DNA from: Streptomyces dengpaensis
Lineage (GTDB): Bacteria; Actinomycetota; Actinomycetes; Streptomycetales; Streptomycetaceae
Assembly (NCBI RefSeq): GCF_002946835.1
Contig: NZ_CP026652.1
Span: forward strand, 2,728,001-2,792,000
Length of the DNA stretch: 64,000 bases
Reading direction: 5' to 3'
Position 1 is the first letter of the stretch. The number at the start of each line of letters is the position of its first letter. The notes under the pieces are model-generated. The model was given only the letters and a program-made list of their open reading frames with translations, did not search any database and was not told where the DNA came from. Below are positions 16,122 through 25,741 of the stretch, in pieces. A program made the position numbers and the translations under genes.

Positions 16122-19100
16122 TTGCGACCAGGGGACGGATGGGACCGCGCAGTGCGGGGCTACGAACGCCAGGAGCGAGAGCCGGCGGCTGACGTCGACC
16201 ACCTCTCTCGGTTCGAGGCCGAGATGGAGCGGCTGAAGACCGAGCGGGAGAAGGCCGTCCAGCACGCCGAGGACCTCGGCTATCAGGTCGAGGTGCTGCG
16301 CGCCAAGCTGCACGAGGCTCGGCGCAGTCTGGCGACCCGTCCTGCCTACGACGGCGGCGACATCGGCTATCAGGCCGAGCAGCTCCTTCGTAATGCCCAG
16401 ATCCAGGCCGACCAGCTGCGCGCCGACGCCGAGCGCGAGATGAGCCAGGCCCGCGCGCAGACGCAGCGCATCCTCCAGGAGCACGCGGAGCAGGCCGCCC
16501 GGCTCCAGGCGGAACTGCACCAGGAGGCGGTCACCCGCCGCCAGCAGCTCGACCAGGAGCTGGCCGAGCGCCGGCAGACGGTCGAGGCGCACGTCAACGA
16601 GAACGTGGCGTGGGCGGAGCAGCTGCGCGCCCGCTCCGAGTCGCAGGCCCGCCGTCTGCTGGATGAGTCGCGCGCCGAGGCCGACCAGGCGCTGGCCGTC
16701 GCCCGCGCCGAGGCCGAGCGGATCGCCGCCGAGGCCCGCCAGCGGCTCACCAACGACGCCGAGGCGGCCCGCGCGGAGGCCGAGGCGCTGCTGCGCCGGG
16801 CCCGCACGGACGCCGAACGGCTGCTGAACGCCGCGTCCACACAGGCGCAGGAGGCCACCGACCACGCCGAGCAGCTGCGCAGCTCCACGGCGAGCGAGTC
16901 GGAGGCCGCCCGCCGCCAGGCGACCGAGGTGAGCCGGGCAGCCGAGCAGCGCATGGCGCAGGCCGAGACGGCGCTGCGCGAGGCGCGGGCCGAGGCCGAC
17001 AAGGTGGTCGCCGAGGCGAAGGAGTCCGCGGCCAAGACGCTCTCCGGCGCGGAGTCGGCGAACGAGCAGCGCACGCGTACGGCGAAGGAGCAGGTCGCCC
17101 GGCTGGTCACCGAGGCCAACCAGGAGGCCGAAGCCACCAAGTCCGAGGCCGAGCAGGTCATCGCGGACGCCCGCGCCAAGGCCGAGACGATCATCGCGGA
17201 GGCCGAGGAGAACGCCCGCAGCCTCACCGCCGAGGAGACCGCGTCCCAGCTCGCCAAGGCGGCCCGTACGGCCGAGAACGTGCTCAACAAGGCGTCCGAG
17301 GAAGCCAAGACGACCACCAGGGCCGCCGCCGAGGAGGCCGAGCGGATCCGCACCGAGGCGGAGGCCGAGGCGGACCGGCTGCGCGCCGAGGCGCACGACA
17401 TCGCCGAGCAGCTCAAGGGCACGGCGAAGGACGACACCAAGGAGTACCGCGCCAAGACGGTCGAACTGCAGGAGGAGGCTCGCCGTTTGCGCGGCGAGGC
17501 CGAGCAGTTGCGCGCCGACGCGGTCGACGAGGGCGAGAAGATCCGCGCCGAGGCCCGGCGCGAGGCGGTCCAGCAGATCGAGGAGGCGGCCAGGACCGCC
17601 GAGGAGCTGCTCGCCAAGGCGAGGGCGGACGCGGACGAGCTGCGCACGACGGCGACGACGGACAGCGAGAAGGTCCGCACCGAGGCCATCGAGCGCGCCA
17701 CGACGCTGCGCCGTCAGGCCGAGGAGACCCTGGAGCGCACCCGCGCCGAGGCCGAGCGGCATCGCGAAGAGGCTCTCGAGCAGTCCGAGACGATCAAGGC
17801 GGAGGCCGAGCGGGCCGCCGAGCAGCTGCGCGAGGAGACCGAGCGCGCCATAGCGGCCCGCAAGGACGAGGCCGCCGAGGAACTGACCCGGCTGCACACG
17901 GAGGCCGAGGACCGCCTCACCACCGCCGAGCAGGCGCTGACCGACGCCCGCGCGGAGGCCGAGCGCATCCGCCGTGAGGCTGCCGAGGAGTCCGAGCGGC
18001 TGCGTTCCGAGTCCGCCGAGCGGATCCGTACGCTGCAGGCGCAGGCGGAGGCCGAGGCCGAGCGGCTGCGCAACGAGGCCGCGGCGGACGCCTCCGCGTC
18101 CCGGGCCGAGGGCGAGGCCATCGCCGTACGGCTGCGTTCGGAGGCCTCGGCGGAGGCCGAGCGGCTGAAGTCGGAGGCCCAGGACAGCGCCGACCGGGTC
18201 CGCGCGGAGGCGCAGGCCGCGGCCGAGCGTCTGGCGACCGAAGGCGCCGAGACGCTGGCGGCCGCGCAGGAGGAGGCCGCCCGGCGCCGCCGCGAGGCCG
18301 AGGAACTCCTCGGCTCCGCGCGCCAGGAGGCCGACCAGGAGCGGGAGCGGGCCCGCGAGCAGAGCGAGGAGCTCCTCGCCTCGGCGCGCAACCGTGTCGA
18401 GGAGGCCCAGACCGAGGCCGTACGCCTGGTCGAGGAGGCCGACCGGCGCGCGACCGAGATGGTGTCGAGCGCCGAGCAGACCGCGCAGCAGGTGCGCGAC
18501 TCCGTGGCGGGGCTGCACGAGCAGGCTCAGGAGGAGGTCGCCGGGCTGCGCTCGGCCGCCGAGCACGCCGCGGAGCGTACGCGGACCGAGGCGCAGGAGG
18601 AGGCGGACCGCGTCCGCGCCGACGCATACGCGGAGCGGGAGCGGGCCGCCGAGGACGCGAGCCGGATCCGGCGGGAGGCGGCCCAGGAGTCGGAGGCCGC
18701 CAAGTCCCTCGCGGAGCGCACGGTTTCGGAGGCGATCGCCGAGTCGGAGCGGCTGCGCTCGGACGCGGCCGAGCACGCCCAGCGCGTCCGCACCGAGGCG
18801 TCCGACGTCATCGCGACCGCCGAACAGGACGCCGGGCGCAGCCGTGCGGAAGCCAGGGACGACGCGAACCGGATCCGTTCGGACGCGGCCACGCAGGCGG
18901 ACACCCTCATCACCGAGGCGGCCGCGGAGGCCGAGCGGCTCGCCGAGGAGACCGCCGCCGAGGCCGAGCGCGTACGGTCCGAATCCGTGGCCAAGGCCGA
19001 GCGGCTCATCGCGGACGCGACCGGGGACGCGGAGCGGCTGCGTGCCGAGGCCGCCGAGACGATCGGCTCCGCGCAGCAGCACGCCGAGCGGATCCGCACC

Positions 19101-20000
19101 GAGGCGGAGCGGGTCAAGGACGAGGCGGCGGCGGAGGCCGAGCGGCTCACGTCGTCGGCGCGCGAAGAGGCCGAGCGGATGCTGGACGAGGCCCGCAAGG
19201 ACGCCAACAAGCGGCGTTCCGAGGCGGCCGAGCAGGTCGACACGCTCATCACGGAGACGGCCGCCGAGGCGGACAAGCTGCTCTCCGAATCGCAGCAGTC
19301 CGCGCAGAAGACGACGGCGGACGCCGAGGCGCAGGCCGACACGATGGTCGGCGCGGCGCGCAACGAGGCCGAGCGGCTCGTCTCCGAGGCGACCGTGGAG
19401 GGCAACTCCCTGGTGGAGCGGGCCCGTACGGACGCGGACGAGCTGCTGGTCGGCGCGCGCCGGGACGCGACGGCGATCCGGGACCGCGCGGAGGAGCTGC
19501 GCGACCGCATCACCACGGAGATCGAGGAGCTGCACGAGCGGGCCCGCCGTGAGTCGGCCGAGGCGATGAAGACGGCCGGCGAGCGCTGTGACGCGCTCGT
19601 CAAGGCGGCCGAGGAGCAGCTCGCCGACGCCGAGGCGAAGGCGAAGGAGCTGGTGTCGGAGGCCAACTCCGAGGCGAGCAAGGTGCGCATCGCCGCGGTC
19701 AAGAAGGCGGAGGGGCTCCTCAAGGAGGCCGAGCAGAAGAAGAACTCGCTCGTCGGCGAGGCGGAGAAGATCCGCGCGGAGGCGATCCGCGAGGCGAAGG
19801 CGGCGGTCGAGGAGGGCAAGCGCGACCTGGAGGTCCTGGTGCGCCGCCGGGAGGACATCAATGCGGAGATCTCCCGTGTCCAGGACGTCCTGGAGGCGTT
19901 GGAGTCCTTTGAGGCCCCGTCCGGAAGCAAGGACGGCGGGGTCAAGGCGGGCGCGGCCGCGGGCGCGACTCGTTCGAGTGGCAAGTCGTCAGAGGGCTAG
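16122..20000 (+). CDS. scy: Scy, polar-growth coiled-coil scaffold protein
   Basis: This giant 1292-residue protein is almost entirely coiled coil, rich in Glu, Ala and Arg, with endless AEAERLR-type heptad and hendecad patterns. A short globular N-terminus (residues about 1-60) precedes an LxxAxxQADQL region, and the C-terminus ends with a charged, glycine-rich tail. This matches Streptomyces Scy, a cytoskeletal scaffold at the hyphal tip that organises DivIVA and FilP and controls branching; its family is described as having a 51-residue coiled-coil repeat. The start shown is a TTG after GGAGAGAG; a GTG ten codons later (VRGYERQ) is the alternative. filP follows directly. Confidence 0.93.
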   Translation: MRPGDGWDRAVRGYERQEREPAADVDHLSRFEAEMERLKTEREKAVQHAEDLGYQVEVLRAKLHEARRSLATRPAYDGGDIGYQAEQLLRNAQIQADQLRADAEREMSQARAQTQRILQEHAEQAARLQAELHQEAVTRRQQLDQELAERRQTVEAHVNENVAWAEQLRARSESQARRLLDESRAEADQALAVARAEAERIAAEARQRLTNDAEAARAEAEALLRRARTDAERLLNAASTQAQEATDHAEQLRSSTASESEAARRQATEVSRAAEQRMAQAETALREARAEADKVVAEAKESAAKTLSGAESANEQRTRTAKEQVARLVTEANQEAEATKSEAEQVIADARAKAETIIAEAEENARSLTAEETASQLAKAARTAENVLNKASEEAKTTTRAAAEEAERIRTEAEAEADRLRAEAHDIAEQLKGTAKDDTKEYRAKTVELQEEARRLRGEAEQLRADAVDEGEKIRAEARREAVQQIEEAARTAEELLAKARADADELRTTATTDSEKVRTEAIERATTLRRQAEETLERTRAEAERHREEALEQSETIKAEAERAAEQLREETERAIAARKDEAAEELTRLHTEAEDRLTTAEQALTDARAEAERIRREAAEESERLRSESAERIRTLQAQAEAEAERLRNEAAADASASRAEGEAIAVRLRSEASAEAERLKSEAQDSADRVRAEAQAAAERLATEGAETLAAAQEEAARRRREAEELLGSARQEADQERERAREQSEELLASARNRVEEAQTEAVRLVEEADRRATEMVSSAEQTAQQVRDSVAGLHEQAQEEVAGLRSAAEHAAERTRTEAQEEADRVRADAYAERERAAEDASRIRREAAQESEAAKSLAERTVSEAIAESERLRSDAAEHAQRVRTEASDVIATAEQDAGRSRAEARDDANRIRSDAATQADTLITEAAAEAERLAEETAAEAERVRSESVAKAERLIADATGDAERLRAEAAETIGSAQQHAERIRTEAERVKDEAAAEAERLTSSAREEAERMLDEARKDANKRRSEAAEQVDTLITETAAEADKLLSESQQSAQKTTADAEAQADTMVGAARNEAERLVSEATVEGNSLVERARTDADELLVGARRDATAIRDRAEELRDRITTEIEELHERARRESAEAMKTAGERCDALVKAAEEQLADAEAKAKELVSEANSEASKVRIAAVKKAEGLLKEAEQKKNSLVGEAEKIRAEAIREAKAAVEEGKRDLEVLVRRREDINAEISRVQDVLEALESFEAPSGSKDGGVKAGAAAGATRSSGKSSEG

Positions 20001-20183
20001 CCAGAAGCACGGATTCCATGCTTTGCCGGGACCTTTGGTACAGCCTCTGGCAAGCCCTCCGACCGTTAGCCACCCGAAAGGAGTGTCATTCTCCAGATCA
20101 AACACGTATCCGCTCGATGACACACCGCTTTGACCCCTAGGATTCCCCCTATCACCTCACCGGTCTCATTCGACAGGAACCCC
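20001..20183. promoter_or_regulatory. Upstream region of filP
   Basis: About 180 bases lie between scy and filP, less GC-rich than the genes, and include CTTTGACCCCTAGGATTCCC near 20123. This probably carries a filP promoter. No hairpin strong enough to be a terminator is seen after scy, so read-through from scy is possible. Confidence 0.4.
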
Positions 20184-21119
20184 ATGAGCGACACTTCCCC
20201 CTACGGCTTCGAGCTTGTGCGGCGTGGATACGACCGCGCTCAGGTGGACGAACGCATTTCGAAGCTCGTCTCCGACCGTGACAGCGCTCTGGCCCGCATC
20301 ACTGCTCTGGAAAAGCGCATCGAGGAACTCCACCTCGAGACGCAGAACGCCCAGGCCCAGGTCAACGACGCAGAGCCGTCGTACGCGGGTCTCGGCGCGC
20401 GCGTCGAGAAGATCCTCCGCCTCGCCGAGGAGGAGGCGAAGGACCTGCGCGAGGAGGCCCGTCGCGCCGCCGAGCAGCACCGTGAGCTCGCCGAGTCGGC
20501 CGCCCAGCAGGTGCGCAACGACGCGGAGTCGTTCGCCGCTGAGCGCAAGGCCAAGGCGGAGGACGAGGGCGTCCGGATCGTCGAGAAGGCCAAGAGCGAC
20601 GCCTCCCAGCTGCGTTCCGACGCGCAGAAGGACGCGCAGTCCAAGCGCGAGGAGGCGGACGCCCTCTTCGAGGAGACCCGCGCCAAGGCCGCCCAGGCCG
20701 CCGCCGACTTCGAGACGAACCTCGCCAAGCGCCGCGAGCAGTCCGAGCGCGACCTGGCCTCGCGTCAGGCCAAGGCCGAGAAGCGCCTCGCGGAGATCGA
20801 GCACCGCGCCGAGCAGCTGCGCCTGGAGGCCGAGAAGCTGCGCACGGACGCCGAGCGCCGCGCCCGCCAGACGGTGGAGACGGCTCAGCGCCAGGCCGAG
20901 GACATCGTGGCCGACGCGAACGCCAAGGCCGACCGGATCCGTTCGGAATCCGAGCGCGAGCTCGCGGCCCTCACCAACCGCCGCGACTCGATCAACGCCC
21001 AGCTCACGAACGTCCGCGAGATGCTCGCGACGCTCACGGGCGCCGCGGTGGCCGCCACCGGCACGCCGGCCGAGGACGAGCCGATCTCGCGCGGGGTTCC
21101 GGCCCAGCAGTCCCGGTAA
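20184..21119 (+). CDS. filP: FilP, filament-forming coiled-coil cytoskeletal protein
   Basis: This 311-residue protein begins with a short DivIVA-like segment (YGFELVRRGYDRAQVDERI), then is alpha-helical coiled coil from about residue 20 to 285, and ends in a disordered tail. Its length and sequence match FilP, the intermediate-filament-like protein that forms a network behind the growing hyphal tip and interacts with DivIVA. I start at ATG 20184 (AGGA upstream) rather than 18 codons earlier, because the family begins MSDTSPYGF. The scy-filP order is the one I remember from other Streptomyces. A strong terminator follows. Confidence 0.94.
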   Translation: MSDTSPYGFELVRRGYDRAQVDERISKLVSDRDSALARITALEKRIEELHLETQNAQAQVNDAEPSYAGLGARVEKILRLAEEEAKDLREEARRAAEQHRELAESAAQQVRNDAESFAAERKAKAEDEGVRIVEKAKSDASQLRSDAQKDAQSKREEADALFEETRAKAAQAAADFETNLAKRREQSERDLASRQAKAEKRLAEIEHRAEQLRLEAEKLRTDAERRARQTVETAQRQAEDIVADANAKADRIRSESERELAALTNRRDSINAQLTNVREMLATLTGAAVAATGTPAEDEPISRGVPAQQSR

Positions 21120-21187
21120 CACACGACGTACGCGAGAACGCGGGACGTACGCGGTAACGCGGGACGTACGCCGGCCGAACAACGGCG

Positions 21188-21219
21188 AAGCCCCCTGTCA
21201 CTCCGGTGGCGGGGGGCTT
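21188..21219 (+). terminator. filP terminator
   Basis: The stem AAGCCCCC pairs with GGGGGCTT, extended by a GTCAC/GTGGC inner stem, and is followed by TTTGTCCCGTTTT, a T-rich tail rare in this genome. A short GACGTACGC tandem repeat precedes it at about 21126-21175. Confidence 0.85.
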
Positions 21220-21241
21220 TGTCCCGTTTTAGCGTTGCGGC

Positions 21242-22198
21242 ATGATCGAGCTCGAGGGGCTGACCAAGCGGTATGGCGAGAAGGTGGCGGTCAACAACCT
21301 CACCTTCGCCGTCAGACCGGGGATCGTCACGGGGTTCCTCGGCCCCAACGGCGCCGGCAAGTCCACGACCATGCGGATGATCCTCGGGCTCGACCACCCC
21401 ACCACCGGTGACGTACGCATCGACGGGCGGCACTACGACCACCTCAAGGACCCGCTGAAGTACATCGGCGCCCTGCTGGACGCGAAGGCCATGCATGGCG
21501 GGCGCAGCGCCTTCAACCACCTGCTGTGCCTCGCGCAGAGCAACGGCATCCCGAAGGCCCGGGTGCACGAGGTCCTCGACACGGTGGGGCTCACCCCGGT
21601 CGCGAGGAAGAAGGCCAAGGGGTTCTCGTTCGGCATGGGCCAGCGGCTGGGCATCGCAGGCGCGCTGCTCGGCGACCCGCGGATCCTGATGTTCGACGAG
21701 CCGGTCAACGGTCTCGACCCCGAGGGCATCCACTGGATCCGCAACCTGATGAAATCCCTCGCCGCGCAGGGCCGTACGGTCTTCGTCTCCTCCCACCTGA
21801 TGAGCGAGATGGCGCTGACCGCCGGCCACATCGTCGTCATCGGCCAGGGACGGCTCCTCGCCGACACCTCGATGGCCGACTTCATCCAGCGCAACTCGCG
21901 GTCGTACGTCCGTATCCGCTGCCCCCAGCGCGAGCGGCTCCTCGACGTGCTGCACGGTGCGGGCATCACCGTCGTCGAGACGGGCAGCGGCACGCTCGAA
22001 GTGGACGGCGGGAAGCCCGAGCTCATCGGGGAGCTGGCCGCGCGGCACCAGATCGTGCTGCACGAGCTCAGCCCCCAGCAGGCCTCCCTGGAGGATGCGT
22101 TCATGCGGCTGACCGCGGAGTCGGTCGAGTACCACGCGCACGCGGACACCCCGCATCCGCAGGCCGCGCCCTGGGGCGGCGACTGGAAGAGGGGCTGA
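21242..22198 (+). CDS. ABC transporter ATP-binding protein
   Basis: The 318-residue nucleotide-binding subunit has Walker A GPNGAGKST (about 34-42), Walker B ILMFDEPVNGLDPEG and the H-loop SSHLMSE. The signature motif is FSFGMGQR rather than LSGGQ. A C-terminal domain of about 90 residues (220-318) is typical of ABC-2 multidrug or bacteriocin exporters such as BcrA. It is followed two bases later by its permease. A paralogous pair lies at 23610-25741, and both may export the same class of substrate. Substrate unknown. Confidence 0.9.
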   Translation: MIELEGLTKRYGEKVAVNNLTFAVRPGIVTGFLGPNGAGKSTTMRMILGLDHPTTGDVRIDGRHYDHLKDPLKYIGALLDAKAMHGGRSAFNHLLCLAQSNGIPKARVHEVLDTVGLTPVARKKAKGFSFGMGQRLGIAGALLGDPRILMFDEPVNGLDPEGIHWIRNLMKSLAAQGRTVFVSSHLMSEMALTAGHIVVIGQGRLLADTSMADFIQRNSRSYVRIRCPQRERLLDVLHGAGITVVETGSGTLEVDGGKPELIGELAARHQIVLHELSPQQASLEDAFMRLTAESVEYHAHADTPHPQAAPWGGDWKRG

Positions 22199-22200
22199 CC

Positions 22201-22971
22201 ATGGCGGCCACCCAGGTCCTCAGGTCCGAGTGGACCAAGATCCGGTCCGTCTCGTCCACGGTCTGGACACTCGGTCTCGCCGCGGTCGTCACCATCGCCC
22301 TCGGCATCGTGATCTCGCTGCTGTCCAGGAACGAGTTCGACACGATGGACGTGCGGGACCGGCTCGCCTTCGACCCGACGTACATCAGCTTCGCGGGCAT
22401 GAGCCTCGGTCAGCTCGCGATGATCGTGTTCGGGGTGCTGGTCGTCGGCAACGAGTACAGCACCGGCATGATCCGCAGCTCGCTCGCCGCGGTGCCGCAG
22501 CGCGCCGAGTTCCTCTTCAGCAAGATCGCGGTCGCGACGGGCCTCGCCTTCGCGGTCGGCATCGTCACCAGCTTCGTCACCTTCTTCCTGGGCCAGGCCA
22601 TGCTCGGCCCGCACGGTGCGTCGATCGGCGATCCCGGGGCGCTGCGCGCGGTGATCGGCGGCGGGCTCTACATGACGCTCATCGCCGTCTTCTCGATGGG
22701 CGTCGCGGCGATGCTGCGCAGCCCCATGCTGTCGCTGGGCATCCTGATGCCGTTCTTCTTTCTGATCTCCAACGTCCTGGGCGCGGTCTCCGCGACCCAG
22801 AAGGTCGGCCGCTATCTGCCCGACCAGGCCAGCAGCAAGATCCTGCAGGTCGTGACCCCGATCGACGACGACACCCCGTACGGTCCCTGGGGCGGCCTCG
22901 CGATCATGGTGCTGTGGGTGGTCGCGGCGCTCATCGGGGGGTACGCGGTGCTCAAGAAACGGGACGCGTAG
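22201..22971 (+). CDS. ABC-2 type permease
   Basis: This 256-residue protein has six hydrophobic segments and starts with LRSEWTKIRSVSSTVWTL, the N-terminal amphipathic motif common to BcrB/NosY-like ABC-2 permeases. The pattern GNEYSTGMIRSSLAAVPQR between the second and third segments is diagnostic of the family. It starts two bases after the ATPase stop, so the two are co-translated. It forms the channel of the exporter. Confidence 0.88.
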   Translation: MAATQVLRSEWTKIRSVSSTVWTLGLAAVVTIALGIVISLLSRNEFDTMDVRDRLAFDPTYISFAGMSLGQLAMIVFGVLVVGNEYSTGMIRSSLAAVPQRAEFLFSKIAVATGLAFAVGIVTSFVTFFLGQAMLGPHGASIGDPGALRAVIGGGLYMTLIAVFSMGVAAMLRSPMLSLGILMPFFFLISNVLGAVSATQKVGRYLPDQASSKILQVVTPIDDDTPYGPWGGLAIMVLWVVAALIGGYAVLKKRDA

Positions 22972-23609
22972 CGTCTCTGATCAGCTTGGTGATCCTGTGC
23001 CAGACATGGTGTCTGGCGGTGGGATTCTCCACCGGGTGGGGGTGGCGTTCAGCCACCCAGCCGACCCGCTGCGCCAGCACAGCGGCCGACAAAACCTCGC
23101 CCGTCTTCTCCACCACACCCGCCCGCAGCAGACCACGGGCACACGCAGCACGGGCCGTCTCGCTCTCACCGAGCGGCACTCTCCGGCTCACCGGCCCCCC
23201 TTCCCACCCGCGGTGCTGTCATCCGATCAACGACACACCCGCGAAAAGGTCACGCATTCGATCCCCGCACCCACAGACGAAACCGAAGCCGGCACCGAAC
23301 ACACGGCACGGCACATCCCCATGACACATCATCACGGATACCTAAGGAAACTCGGGAGCCTCGGCGTCCTCGTCCGGGGGCGCCCGCGAGGGCCGGTCGT
23401 GGGCGCGAGGGTTCCGTACGCCATTCGATGTTCCGGCGAAAAAATTTCGTTCCGCGTCTGACCAGACAGGAGGCGTACCTGACAATTCGGGTCGTGTGAC
23501 CTGCGCGCTTTTACTTTCTCTTGAGTGGAACCGTCAGCGCCCGGATATCCTCCTAACCCTTACGGGGGCGTGCGCCCCGACGTCCTGAACCTTTCGATGG
23601 GTGCGGAGC
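22972..23609. other. Long intergenic region, possible gene debris
   Basis: About 640 bases between the two ABC operons hold no convincing gene. A minus-strand frame at 22952-23191 (79 residues, with AGVVEKTGEVLSAAVLAQR) has plausible amino-acid composition but overlaps the permease end and has no ribosome site; it may be decayed coding DNA. From about 23220 to 23540 the sequence is notably less GC-rich and includes an A-rich run at 23435-23445. It probably contains the promoter of the second ABC operon. Confidence 0.4.
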
Positions 23610-24896
23610 ATGATCGAGGCAGTCGGCCTGACGAAGCGCTACGGCGCCAAGACGGCCGTGTACAACCTTTCCTTCCAGGTGCGGCCCGGCGCCGTCACCG
23701 GCTTCCTGGGGCCCAACGGCTCGGGCAAGTCGACGACGATGCGCATGATCCTCGGACTGGACAACCCCACATCGGGGCAGGTGACCATCGGCGGCTTCCC
23801 GTACCGCAAGCTGCCGAACGCGCCCCGCCAGGTCGGCGCGCTCCTCGACGCCAAGGCCGTGCACGGTGGCCGGCACGCCCGCCACCACCTGCTGTGCCTG
23901 GCGCAGCTGTCGGGCATCCCGGCCCGCCGCGTGGACGAGGTGCTCGGCGTCGTCGGACTCCAGGACGTGGCCAGGAAGCGCTCCAAGGGCTTCTCGCTCG
24001 GCATGGGCCAGCGGCTCGGCATCGCCGCCGCGCTCCTCGGCGACCCGCAGGTGCTGCTGTTCGACGAGCCGGTCAACGGCCTCGACCCCGAGGGCATCCT
24101 CTGGGTCCGCAACCTGATGAAGTCCCTCGCGGCCGAGGGCCGTACGGTCTTCGTCTCCTCGCACCTGATGAGCGAGATGGCGCTGACCGCCGACCACCTG
24201 ATCGTGATCGGCCGCGGCCAGCTGCTGGCCGACATGAACATCAAGGACTTCATCTCCCACAACTCGGCCGACTTCGCACGGGTCCGCACCCCGGACACCG
24301 AGCCGCAGCAGCGCGAGAAGCTCACGGCCGCGCTGACCGAGGCGGGCGGCCAGGTGCTGCCCGAGCAGGACGGCGCGCTGCGCGTCACCGGTCTGCCGCT
24401 GCCTCGCATCAGTGACCTGGCGCACTCCCACGACGTACGTCTGTGGGAGCTGTCGCCGCACCAGGCCTCGCTGGAGGAGGCGTACATGCGGATGACGCAG
24501 GGCGCCGTCGACTACCGCTCGACCATCGACCAGAGGGCCGGGCTCCAGCAGGAGCTGCCGCCGGGCGCCATGCCGCCGCCCCAGATGCCGGTCCCGGGCC
24601 AGGGCCAGCCGGGCTGGTACGCACCGCCGCCGCCCCAGCAGGGCGGGCAGCCGTTCGCGATGCCGCAGGGAGCGCCGCAGGCGGGGCCGTACGGCGCTCC
24701 GGGCGCCCCCGGCGCCTACGGTGCCGCGGCTCCGGGCGCGGGCCAGCCGGGCCCGTACGGCGCCCCGGCCGCTCCGGGTGCCGCGGCCGCCAACCCGTAC
24801 GCCCAGGGCGCACCCCAGGCCCCCGCGCAGCCGCCCGCCGCACCTGCCGCACCCGCCGCCGCCCCCGACCTGACCAAGCCCGAGGACGCCCGATGA
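23610..24896 (+). CDS. ABC transporter ATP-binding protein with Pro/Ala-rich tail
   Basis: The first about 300 residues are a close paralogue of the ATPase at 21242, with Walker A GPNGSGKST, the same atypical GMGQR signature, Walker B VLLFDEPVNGLDPEG and the H-loop SSHLMSE. Unlike that protein it carries about 120 extra residues, a low-complexity tail rich in Pro, Gly, Ala and Gln from about residue 305. The ATG at 23610 is where the family begins. Its stop overlaps the permease start as ATGA. The tail is probably disordered; its role is unknown. Confidence 0.9.
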   Translation: MIEAVGLTKRYGAKTAVYNLSFQVRPGAVTGFLGPNGSGKSTTMRMILGLDNPTSGQVTIGGFPYRKLPNAPRQVGALLDAKAVHGGRHARHHLLCLAQLSGIPARRVDEVLGVVGLQDVARKRSKGFSLGMGQRLGIAAALLGDPQVLLFDEPVNGLDPEGILWVRNLMKSLAAEGRTVFVSSHLMSEMALTADHLIVIGRGQLLADMNIKDFISHNSADFARVRTPDTEPQQREKLTAALTEAGGQVLPEQDGALRVTGLPLPRISDLAHSHDVRLWELSPHQASLEEAYMRMTQGAVDYRSTIDQRAGLQQELPPGAMPPPQMPVPGQGQPGWYAPPPPQQGGQPFAMPQGAPQAGPYGAPGAPGAYGAAAPGAGQPGPYGAPAAPGAAAANPYAQGAPQAPAQPPAAPAAPAAAPDLTKPEDAR

Positions 24897-25741
24897 GCAC
24901 GCCCCAGCCCCCGATGCCGCAGCAGGCCGCCCCTGCCCCCAACTGGCAGGCGGCGCCCGGCACTTCGTACACCTCGCCGATCCCGGTCGTGCGCACCCAC
25001 CTCGGTCACGCGCTCTCCTCCGAGTGGACCAAGATCAAGTCGGTGCGCTCCACGATGTGGACGCTCGGCATCTTCCTGCTCCTGGTGATCGGCATCGGCT
25101 TCCTGGTCGCGGCGCAGACCACGAACGCCGACTACACCGAAACCCCGTACACGATCCCGGCCTTCTTCGGGCTGATGCTCGGCCAGATCTGCCTGATCAC
25201 GCTGGGCGTCCTGGTGGTCTCCTCCGAGTACGGCACCGGCATGATCCGTACGACGTTCACGGCCTCACCGCAACGTCACCGGGTGCTCGCCGCGAAGCTG
25301 ATCATCTTCTTCGTGGTGGCGTTCGCCGTGTCGGCCTTCGCGATCGGACTGGTCGGCATGGTCACCGAGGGGATGCACGGCGACGGCTCCTCGGCCGTCC
25401 CGTGGGGCGGCACGGTGCTGAGGGGGTCGCTGTACGTCTCGCTGCTCGGCGTGCTCGCGCTCGCGGTGGGCTCGATGCTGCGTCATTCGGCAGGCGCGAT
25501 CACCACGATGCTCGGCGTCGTACTGGTGCCCGCGATCATGCCCGCCTTCCTGATGTTGTCCGAGAGCATGCGCACCGCCGGCGAGAAGATGCAGGAGTAC
25601 AACGCTCCCAGCGCCCTCGCCAAGATCTTCCAGCTGGACAGCGAGGCCGGGAACGGCGGCGCGCAGCTCGGTCTGCTCGCCGGCATCACAGCGGCGGCGA
25701 TCGTCGGCGCGTTCGTGCTGCTGGAGCGCCGGGACGTCTGA
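24893..25741 (+). CDS. ABC-2 type permease with N-terminal Pro-rich extension
   Basis: The 282-residue permease has a disordered N-terminal extension of about 40 residues (Pro/Gln/Ala-rich, like the tail of its ATPase partner), then ALSSEWTKIKSVRSTMWTL and six hydrophobic segments with the family signature SSEYGTGMIRTTF. It is paralogous to the permease at 22201. The matching low-complexity extensions on the ATPase and this permease occur only in this second pair. The last codons and stop (GACGTCTGA) form the first unit of a tandem repeat. Confidence 0.88.
   Translation: MSTPQPPMPQQAAPAPNWQAAPGTSYTSPIPVVRTHLGHALSSEWTKIKSVRSTMWTLGIFLLLVIGIGFLVAAQTTNADYTETPYTIPAFFGLMLGQICLITLGVLVVSSEYGTGMIRTTFTASPQRHRVLAAKLIIFFVVAFAVSAFAIGLVGMVTEGMHGDGSSAVPWGGTVLRGSLYVSLLGVLALAVGSMLRHSAGAITTMLGVVLVPAIMPAFLMLSESMRTAGEKMQEYNAPSALAKIFQLDSEAGNGGAQLGLLAGITAAAIVGAFVLLERRDV

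Noticed and set aside
15987-19535. A 1182-codon open frame on the minus strand opposite scy
   Set aside because: It is the mirror of scy's biased codons (Leu/Arg/Gly-rich, no domain, no ribosome site). Scy has clear family identity.
22952-23191. 79-codon minus-strand frame after the first ABC permease
   Set aside because: Composition is plausible, but there is no ribosome site, no recognised family and it overlaps the permease end; described only as possible debris.
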